Assembly (NCBI GenBank): GCA_959018045.1
Contig: CAUEJN010000094.1
Location: 1-5,061, forward strand
Length of the DNA stretch: 5,061 nucleotides
From: an uncultured Butyricicoccus sp.
GTDB lineage: Bacteria; Bacillota; Clostridia; Oscillospirales; Butyricicoccaceae
Reading direction: 5' to 3'
The notes beneath the pieces were generated by a model. That model saw only the letters and a list, made by a program, of their open reading frames with translations, ran no database searches and was not told where the DNA came from. The translations under genes were made by a program, and so were the position numbers. Each line of letters opens with the position of its first letter. Positions within the stretch are counted from its first letter, which is position 1. Shown here piece by piece: positions 1-5,061 of this stretch.

Positions 1-1
1 T

Positions 2-229
2 TTGCAATTGGCAGACTACTTGGCTGAACGCGATGTACAGGAGCACGGTTTGTCCGTGCGGCAGACTTATTGGGACTTTTTGCAGTATTATGAGGGCGAG
101 ATTGCGCAGTGGACTGCTAAGCATGAGTGGATATTTTGGCTCGCTGGCCTCGCAATTATGATTGGGCTTAGCCTACTCGTTGGCCATATCACCTGGAAAT
201 TACTGCATAGGGAACGGAAAAAAACATGA
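2..229 (+). CDS. C-terminal part of an unrecognised single-pass membrane protein (5' end outside window)
   Basis: The reading frame is open from the left edge to TGA at 227-229, giving about 75 residues. The TTG at position 2 could be a start, but it is more likely an internal leucine of a longer protein cut by the window edge. Residues 1-42 are polar and rich in aromatic and acidic residues. Residues about 43-65 form one strongly hydrophobic helix (from WIFWLAGLAIMIG onward). The last ten residues are basic (HRERKKT). By the positive-inside rule the basic tail would be cytoplasmic and the preceding part outside, so this may be a C-terminal membrane anchor. Its stop overlaps the next start by four bases (ATGA), which suggests cotranscription and translational coupling with the methionine genes. 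Its bases look somewhat more AT-rich than those of the downstream genes. I do not recognise the family and assign no function. Confidence 0.6.
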   Translation: MQLADYLAERDVQEHGLSVRQTYWDFLQYYEGEIAQWTAKHEWIFWLAGLAIMIGLSLLVGHITWKLLHRERKKT

Positions 230-894
230 ATCTGAATCTTGAGACCTTTAACCGAAAAGAAGTTTTGCAATACCTGCGCTGGACGGGCAGTGAGATTCCG
301 TCCGAGGTCGACACGCTGATCGATGACTGTATGGCAGAGACCCTGCGCGTGTCCGAGCCGCGCTTTACCTATCGGATTCTGCCGATTGACTGGGAGGCGC
401 ACACGCCTGAACTGGCCTTTGTCGGTCAGGACATTCCGAATATGCTGGCCGACAGTGATCGAGTGGTGCTGCTCGCAGCAACGCTGGGTGGTGGCTTGGA
501 GCTTGCCATTCGCAGAGCGCAGGTGCGAGACATGTCCCGCGCGGTCGTGCTGGACTGCTGTGGTTCGGCAGCGATTGAGGCGGTCTGTGATGCAGCCGAG
601 CGGGAAATCCAGAGCGCGGTTGGCGAGGGTGTTTACCTGACCGACCGTTTCAGTCCGGGTTATGGCGACCTGCCCATTTTATTGCAGGACGATTTTGTTC
701 GTCTGGTGGACGCGCCGCGCCGCATCGGCCTGACCGTGACGAGTACACATATATTGACACCGCGCAAGTCGGTGACCGCAATCATTGGACTGGCGAACAA
801 GCCGCAGACCAAGCGATTCCGCGGCTGCGCGTATTGTTCAATGTTTGAGACCTGTGCCTTTCGCAAGGCTGGAAAAACCTGTGGGAGAGAATGA
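226..894 (+). CDS. Vitamin B12-dependent methionine synthase activation protein (stand-alone MetH reactivation domain)
   Basis: This 222-residue protein corresponds to the C-terminal activation domain that is fused to MetH in E. coli. In that family the domain binds S-adenosylmethionine and remethylates cobalamin that has been oxidised to the inactive cob(II) state, using an external electron donor. Visible signatures are LAATLGGGLELAIRRAQ at about 84-100, a DCCGSAAIEAVCD stretch at about 110-122, and RFSPGYGDLP at 141-150. The last of these matches the E. coli SAM-binding RxxxGY element, with Arg141 and Tyr146 conserved. A TSTHILTPRKSVTAIIG segment follows at 172-188. The C-terminus carries Cys201, Cys204, Cys210 and Cys219 (CX2CX5CX8C), which the E. 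coli domain lacks as far as I recall. At 222 residues it is shorter than the roughly 330-residue E. coli domain. It overlaps both neighbours by ATGA and directly precedes the MetH gene that needs it. Cytoplasmic. The family call is firm; the role of the cysteines is inference. Confidence 0.9.
   Translation: MNLNLETFNRKEVLQYLRWTGSEIPSEVDTLIDDCMAETLRVSEPRFTYRILPIDWEAHTPELAFVGQDIPNMLADSDRVVLLAATLGGGLELAIRRAQVRDMSRAVVLDCCGSAAIEAVCDAAEREIQSAVGEGVYLTDRFSPGYGDLPILLQDDFVRLVDAPRRIGLTVTSTHILTPRKSVTAIIGLANKPQTKRFRGCAYCSMFETCAFRKAGKTCGRE
883..890 (+). promoter_or_regulatory. Shine-Dalgarno-like sequence for metH, start choice ambiguous
   Basis: GGGAG at 883-887 lies inside the end of the activation-protein gene. 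It is only 3 bases from the ATG at 891 and 12 bases from the ATG at 900, so neither spacing is ideal and the site does not settle the start. I prefer 891 because the resulting ATGA overlap repeats the arrangement of the previous gene pair. The family signature DGAMGT begins at residue 12 from 891 or residue 9 from 900, and both are acceptable. Confidence 0.4.
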
Positions 895-3272
895 AGAACA
901 TGCAAAGAACACTCTGTTATTTGGACGGTGCAATGGGCACCATGCTGCAGCAGGCCGGACTGGAAACCGGACGCGCCCCTGAGACGCTCAATCTGGAAAA
1001 TCCCGACCTCATTGTTCACACCCATCTGGCGTACCTCGAAGCAGGTGCGCAGATTATTTATGCCAACACCTTTGGTGCAAACCGGGAAAAGCTGGCACGT
1101 GAAGGTGTGGATACGACCGAGGCCATTCGCGCGGGGGTTGCCTGTGCCCGCCGTGCGGTGGATACCTTCTGTGCAGATCGACCGAACGCAGACCGTCCTC
1201 GCGTCGCGCTTGATATCGGTCCGATTGGCCGTCTGCTCGAGCCTTATGGCACGCTGCCTTTTGAGGAAGCATACGATATTTTCCGTGAGATCATTGAGGC
1301 CGGACAGGATGCCGACCTCATCATCTTTGAGACCATGACCGACCTGTACGAGGTCAAGGCCGGTGTGCTGGCGGCCAAGGAAAACAGCGACAAGCCGGTC
1401 TTTGTCACTATGACCTTTGAGCCCAACCATCGCACCTTCACCGGCTGTTCGGTCGACGCGATGTGCGCCGTGCTGGACGGCTTGGGTGTGGATGCGCTGG
1501 GCGTGAACTGCTCGCTCGGCCCGGTGGAACTCTATCCCATTGTGGAGAAAATGAGCCGTTTGACCGCGCTGCCGCTCATCGTCAAGGCCAATGCAGGCCT
1601 GCCCGACCCGGAAACCGGTGCATACAGCATTACGCCCGATGATTTTGCCCGCGAGATGGCAAAGTTCCCGGCGCTGGGCGTTCAGTATCTGGGCGGCTGC
1701 TGTGGTACGTCGCCCGATTGCATCCGCGAGCTGGTGCAGGAGACCCGCGGACAGACCGCAGCCGAGCGGGAAGTCGTACGTCGCACGGTGGTATGTACCC
1801 CGACCGAGACCGTGGTCGTAGACGGTGTGCGCGTCATCGGTGAGCGCATCAACCCGACCGGCAAGAAGCGTTTTCAGCAGGCACTGCGCGACGGTGATCT
1901 GGACTATGTTCTGGGTCAGGCGGTCGAGCAGGCCGACGCGGGCGCACACATTCTGGATGTCAACGTCGGTCTTCCGGGCGTGGATGAGCCGGCTATGATG
2001 GTAAAGGTGGTCAAGGCAATCCAGTCGGTCACTGACCTGCCGCTTCAGATTGACTCGTCCAATCAGGACGCGCTGGAAGCCGGTCTGCGCGTGGTTAACG
2101 GTAAGGCGATCGTCAACTCGGTCAACGGTGAACCCGAGGTGCTCGCACGTGTACTGCCCATCGTCAAGAAGTACGGTGCAGCGGTCATCGGTCTGGCGAT
2201 GGATCAGAACGGCATCCCGGCAACGGCTGAGGAGCGCTTTGCCATTGCCGAACGCATTTTAAACGCAGCGCTGTCCTACGGCATTCCCAAGGAAGACGTG
2301 TTCATCGACTGCTTGACGCTCACCGTATCGGCAGAGCAGGACAAGGCGGTCGAGACCCTGAGAGCTATGCAGATGGTGCGTGACCGTCTGGGTTTGCACT
2401 GCACGCTGGGCGTGTCCAATATTTCGTTTGGCCTGCCCAATCGCAGCCTGATTACCACCAGTTTCCTGACGCTTGCGCTGTCGTATGGTCTGGATCTGCC
2501 CATCGTAAATCCCAATACCCCGGCGATTATGGATACCATTCGTGCATTTAATGTCCTGTACAACAGAGACAAGAACGCCGAAGCATACATTGCAGCATAT
2601 TCCGGTCAGCCGGCCGCACCGGTACAGCCGGCGGCTTCTCAGGCTGAGGAAACTACGCTGCCGCACACGGTCGAGAAGGGACTCAAGGACGAAGCACGCC
2701 GCCTGACCGTCAGCCTGCTCGCGTCGGGCAAGTCGGAACTGGATATCGTCAATGAGCTGCTCATCCCAGCATTGGACGTGGTCGGCGGACGCTTTGAACG
2801 CGGAGAAATCTTTCTGCCGCAGCTCATCAACTCGGCAGGCGCAGCACAGGAAGCCTTCGAGATCATCCGCACCGAGATGGCCAAGAAGGGAACCGGAACG
2901 GTTTCCAAGGGTAAGGTCATTGTTGCGACGGTAAAGGGAGATATTCACGATATCGGTAAGAATATCGTGAAGACCATTGTAGAGAATTACGGCTATCGCG
3001 TCATTGATCTGGGGCGTGACGTACCCATCGAGACTGTGGTCGAGACAGCGATCCGTGAGGATGTACACCTGATCGGCCTGTCGGCGCTCATGACTACGAC
3101 GCTGGCCAACATGGGAGAGACCATTCAGGCACTGCGTGCGAGCGGTCATCCGTGTAAGATTTGGGTCGGCGGTGCAGTGCTGACGCCGGAGTATGCGCAC
3201 AAGATGGGCGCGGATTACTACGCACGCGACGCGCGCGAATCGGTGGATATTTGCAGGGAGGTACTGGGATAA
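891..3272 (+). CDS. metH: Cobalamin-dependent methionine synthase (5-methyltetrahydrofolate--homocysteine methyltransferase), lacking the activation domain
   Basis: This cytoplasmic enzyme transfers the methyl group of 5-methyltetrahydrofolate to homocysteine through a cobalamin cofactor, giving methionine and tetrahydrofolate. Domains in its 793 residues, in order: the homocysteine-binding barrel, about 5-285, has DGAMGT at 12-17, the Zn ligands Cys207 (GVNCSLGP) and Cys270-Cys271 (GGCCGTSP). The pterin-binding barrel, about 305-565, has VIGERINPTG, DVNVGLPGVDEP and IDSS. An Ala/Pro-rich linker lies at about 570-590. The B12 cap helices, about 592-672, include VGGRFERGEIFLPQ. The Rossmann-like B12 domain, about 675-793, has the base-off ligand motif DxHxxG as Asp684-His686-Gly689, then Ser731-x-Leu733 and Gly760-Gly761. 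The E. coli enzyme has about 1227 residues; this one ends after the B12 domain, and its activation function is encoded just upstream. ATG at 891 overlaps the previous stop; ATG at 900 is an alternative start that would remove three residues. All key residues look intact. Confidence 0.96.
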   Translation: MKNMQRTLCYLDGAMGTMLQQAGLETGRAPETLNLENPDLIVHTHLAYLEAGAQIIYANTFGANREKLAREGVDTTEAIRAGVACARRAVDTFCADRPNADRPRVALDIGPIGRLLEPYGTLPFEEAYDIFREIIEAGQDADLIIFETMTDLYEVKAGVLAAKENSDKPVFVTMTFEPNHRTFTGCSVDAMCAVLDGLGVDALGVNCSLGPVELYPIVEKMSRLTALPLIVKANAGLPDPETGAYSITPDDFAREMAKFPALGVQYLGGCCGTSPDCIRELVQETRGQTAAEREVVRRTVVCTPTETVVVDGVRVIGERINPTGKKRFQQALRDGDLDYVLGQAVEQADAGAHILDVNVGLPGVDEPAMMVKVVKAIQSVTDLPLQIDSSNQDALEAGLRVVNGKAIVNSVNGEPEVLARVLPIVKKYGAAVIGLAMDQNGIPATAEERFAIAERILNAALSYGIPKEDVFIDCLTLTVSAEQDKAVETLRAMQMVRDRLGLHCTLGVSNISFGLPNRSLITTSFLTLALSYGLDLPIVNPNTPAIMDTIRAFNVLYNRDKNAEAYIAAYSGQPAAPVQPAASQAEETTLPHTVEKGLKDEARRLTVSLLASGKSELDIVNELLIPALDVVGGRFERGEIFLPQLINSAGAAQEAFEIIRTEMAKKGTGTVSKGKVIVATVKGDIHDIGKNIVKTIVENYGYRVIDLGRDVPIETVVETAIREDVHLIGLSALMTTTLANMGETIQALRASGHPCKIWVGGAVLTPEYAHKMGADYYARDARESVDICREVLG
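2944..2971 (+). repeat. Perfect 10-bp inverted repeat inside the metH B12-binding motif
   Basis: TTCACGATAT at 2944-2953 and its exact reverse complement ATATCGTGAA at 2962-2971 are separated by 8 bases (CGGTAAGA). In RNA this could form a 10-bp hairpin with an 8-base loop. It lies wholly within metH and encodes the segment from His686 of the cobalamin ligand motif to the following Lys residues (HDIGKNIVK). It lacks a following U-tract and is mid-gene, so it is not a terminator. It may be a by-product of the conserved protein motif and codon choice. Confidence 0.5.
3256..3269 (+). promoter_or_regulatory. Ribosome-binding region for the yitJ-like gene
   Basis: Two purine-rich candidates lie in the end of metH. 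A strong GGGAGG at 3256-3261 is 14 bases from the ATG at 3276, longer than usual. A weaker GGGA at 3266-3269 has a more typical 6-base spacing. The metH stop (TAA, 3270-3272) is in the same frame with one codon between, so no earlier start in this frame exists outside metH, and 3276 is well supported. Confidence 0.5.
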
Positions 3273-3275
3273 AGC

Positions 3276-5061
3276 ATGGAACTGAGAGAATATCTGAAGC
3301 ATAAAACATTGTTGTTTGACGGTGCAATGGGCACTTATTTCCGGTCGGTGCATCCCGAGTACCCGGGAAAGTGCGAACTTGCAAACTGCAATGCACCAGC
3401 CAAGGTGGCAGAGGTACATAAGAACTATCTGGAGTCGGGCGCACGCGCAATCAAGACCAATACCTTTGCGGCCAATACGCACGCATTGGAATGCAAATTT
3501 GACGAGGTGCGCACGGTTATCCGACAGGGCTGGAAGATTGCAACCAAGGTCGCCGAGCCTTATCGTGCCTTCGTCTTTGCCGATATCGGACCGATCACCG
3601 ACCCGAACGGCGAATATGAGCAGATTGTAGATGAATTTCTGGCGCTGGGCGCTAAGAATTTCCTGTTTGAGACCTGGTCGGACGACGATGACCTGTACGC
3701 ACTGGCGGCATACATCAAAGCAAGATGCCCGGATGCCTTTCTGATTGCCTCATTTGCGGTCTCGCCTGATGGCTTTACCCGTCAGGGACTGTCCGCCCGT
3801 GCGGTTTTGGAACGTGTGACGAATTGCCCGGTGATCGACGCGGCTGGTTTCAACTGCGTGTCTGGTCCCAATCATCTGCTCGCACAGGCGCGCGCTAATG
3901 CTGATCTGTTTGGCAAGGAACGTCCGGCAGCCGACTCGGCGATGCTCAGCGTGATGCCAAACGCTGGTTATCCGACCATTGTGGACGGACGTACCTTCTT
4001 TGAAAATCGTGCGGGATACTTTGCATCGCGTATGGTTGAGATCGTCGCGGCAGGCGCGAAGATCATCGGCGGCTGCTGTGGTACCACACCCGAGCATATC
4101 CGGCTGACAGCCGAAGCACTCAACGAGGAGGAGATCAAGTCTGAACCGGCAGCGGCACAGGTTGAGGTCAAGCCGCGCGAGGTGAAAAACCGTCTGGCAG
4201 ATAAGTTTGCAGCCAAGAAGCGTGTCATTGCAGTCGAGTTGGACCCGCCGGCGGATGATAACCTGGAAAAGTTCATGGCAGGTGCCAAAGCACTCAAGGA
4301 AGCGGGTGTGGACGCGGTCACGATTGCCGACTGTCCGATTGCCCGTGCGCGTGCGGATAGTTCGCTGCTGGCTGCCAAACTGCGCCGAGAGCTGGATATC
4401 GACCCCATCCCGCACATGACTTGCCGTGACCGCAATATCAATGCAACCAAGGCGCTGCTGCTCGGCTTGTCGGCTGAGGAAGTGCGCAACGTGCTGGTTG
4501 TGACGGGTGACCCCATCCCGTCCGCCGAACGCGACGAGGTCAAGGGGGTATTCTCGTTCAATTCTGCCGTGCTTGCAGGTTATATCCGGGAACTCGGTGA
4601 GCAGGGGGTGACGGCACCGTTCCGCGTGTTCGGTGCACTCAATGTCAATGCGGCTAATTTTGAAGTCGAGCTGCGCAAGGCCAAGCGTAAGGTAGAGCAG
4701 GGCGTCGCTGGTTTCCTGACCCAGCCGGTCTTCACGTCCCGCGCATTTGAGAACCTGATCCATGCACATGAGGAATTGGATGCCGATATTTTGGGCGGCG
4801 TTATCCCGATTGTCAGCCATCGCAATGCACTCTATATGAACAATGAGGTCGCAGGCATTGAGATTTCTCAGGGCGTTATCAATCGCTATGAGGGATTGGA
4901 TCGCGAGGCGGCTGAGGATCTCGCGGTCGATCTTTCTGTACAGCTGGCACAGCGCATGGAACCGTACACTGCGGGCTGGTATTTCATCACGCCGTTCCAG
5001 CGTGTGAGCCTGATTACGCGAATTTTACGAGAACTAAATAAATCTACAGAAACAGATCCTT
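3276..5061 (+). CDS. yitJ: Bifunctional homocysteine S-methyltransferase / 5,10-methylenetetrahydrofolate reductase (YitJ-like), 3' end just outside window
   Basis: The frame is open from ATG at 3276 to the right edge (595 codons, no stop seen). The N-terminal homocysteine methyltransferase barrel, about 1-285, has DGAMGT at 15-20, TNTF at 61-64, Zn ligands Cys194 (GFNCVSGP) and Cys267-Cys268 (GGCCGTTP). A charged, Ala/Pro-containing linker at about 285-305 leads to a MetF-type FAD reductase barrel, about 306-590. There VELDPP holds Glu321, the likely counterpart of the E. coli MetF catalytic Glu28; HMTCRDRN, VVTGDP (Asp412) and FLTQPVF (Gln483) follow. The reductase converts 5,10-methylene- to 5-methyltetrahydrofolate, the methyl donor used by the MetH just upstream. 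The other half would methylate homocysteine from an unidentified donor. Bacillus subtilis YitJ is of similar size (about 610 residues), and the conserved C-terminal PFQRVSLI segment is already reached, so only a few residues are probably missing. In B. subtilis yitJ is under an S-box riboswitch; none is possible here directly upstream. Cytoplasmic. Confidence 0.93.
   Translation, partial: MELREYLKHKTLLFDGAMGTYFRSVHPEYPGKCELANCNAPAKVAEVHKNYLESGARAIKTNTFAANTHALECKFDEVRTVIRQGWKIATKVAEPYRAFVFADIGPITDPNGEYEQIVDEFLALGAKNFLFETWSDDDDLYALAAYIKARCPDAFLIASFAVSPDGFTRQGLSARAVLERVTNCPVIDAAGFNCVSGPNHLLAQARANADLFGKERPAADSAMLSVMPNAGYPTIVDGRTFFENRAGYFASRMVEIVAAGAKIIGGCCGTTPEHIRLTAEALNEEEIKSEPAAAQVEVKPREVKNRLADKFAAKKRVIAVELDPPADDNLEKFMAGAKALKEAGVDAVTIADCPIARARADSSLLAAKLRRELDIDPIPHMTCRDRNINATKALLLGLSAEEVRNVLVVTGDPIPSAERDEVKGVFSFNSAVLAGYIRELGEQGVTAPFRVFGALNVNAANFEVELRKAKRKVEQGVAGFLTQPVFTSRAFENLIHAHEELDADILGGVIPIVSHRNALYMNNEVAGIEISQGVINRYEGLDREAAEDLAVDLSVQLAQRMEPYTAGWYFITPFQRVSLITRILRELNKSTETDP

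Noticed and set aside
660..1949. A 429-codon open frame on the minus strand
   Set aside because: It lies antisense to the activation protein and metH, both strongly supported by conserved motifs. Its translation is rich in Cys, His and Arg with no recognisable domain, as expected for a shadow frame in GC-biased coding DNA.
2562..2670. Ala/Pro-rich stretch in metH as a possible frameshift or insertion
   Set aside because: It sits between the pterin and B12 cap domains, where MetH proteins normally have a flexible linker, and the frame and motifs continue intact on both sides.
2259..3482. A 407-codon open frame on the minus strand
   Set aside because: It is antisense across the metH-yitJ junction, shows no coherent family signature, and has the composition of a shadow frame.
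3750..4820. A 356-codon open frame on the minus strand
   Set aside because: It is fully antisense to the YitJ-like gene, whose frame carries both the Zn-ligand and reductase motifs. No plausible domain is visible in the antisense product.
5020..5061. Possible end of the yitJ-like gene inside the window
   Set aside because: A TAA is visible near 5037-5040 (ctaaataaa) but not in the coding frame, which reads Leu-Asn-Lys through it. No in-frame stop occurs before the edge, so the gene is treated as open at its 3' end.
1..5061. SAM (S-box) or cobalamin riboswitch, expected for this pathway
   Set aside because: All gene junctions are overlaps or a 3-base gap, leaving no leader region. Any such element would be upstream of the window.

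Overview
The window is a tightly packed, single-strand stretch of bacterial DNA. It carries most of a cobalamin (B12)-dependent methionine-synthesis operon: a stand-alone MetH reactivation protein, a MetH lacking its own activation domain, and a YitJ-type fusion of homocysteine S-methyltransferase with methylenetetrahydrofolate reductase. A short, unrecognised membrane-anchored C-terminus lies upstream. All four genes are on the + strand. The gene architecture suggests a Clostridia-class Firmicute. The moderately GC-rich coding sequence, judged by eye, would fit gut Oscillospirales-type lineages, but that finer placement is a guess from style and not from a marker gene.

Layout: (1) 2-229 is the 3' part of a gene open at the left edge, encoding a soluble segment, one hydrophobic helix and a basic tail. 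(2) 226-894 encodes the B12-dependent methionine synthase activation protein and overlaps gene 1 by ATGA. (3) 891-3272 encodes a 793-residue MetH with homocysteine, pterin, B12-cap and B12-binding domains, and overlaps gene 2 by ATGA. (4) 3276 to the right edge encodes the YitJ-like bifunctional enzyme; it starts 3 bases after the MetH stop and runs off the window with 595 codons visible. No intergenic gap is longer than 3 bases, so no promoter, riboswitch or terminator can lie between genes. Any control element, for example a SAM or cobalamin riboswitch, would be upstream of the window.

How the genes work together (inference from known families): the reductase half of YitJ makes 5-methyltetrahydrofolate from 5,10-methylenetetrahydrofolate. 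MetH moves that methyl group through cobalamin to homocysteine to make methionine. The activation protein rescues MetH when its cob(I)alamin is oxidised, by reductive methylation with S-adenosylmethionine. The homocysteine-methyltransferase half of YitJ is a second homocysteine-binding module whose methyl donor cannot be told from sequence.

The main item beyond routine annotation is a four-cysteine cluster (CX2CX5CX8C) at the C-terminus of the activation protein. It could be a metal or Fe-S site giving this split system its own redox centre. I see no mobile elements, CRISPR arrays, RNA genes or clearly undescribed system.
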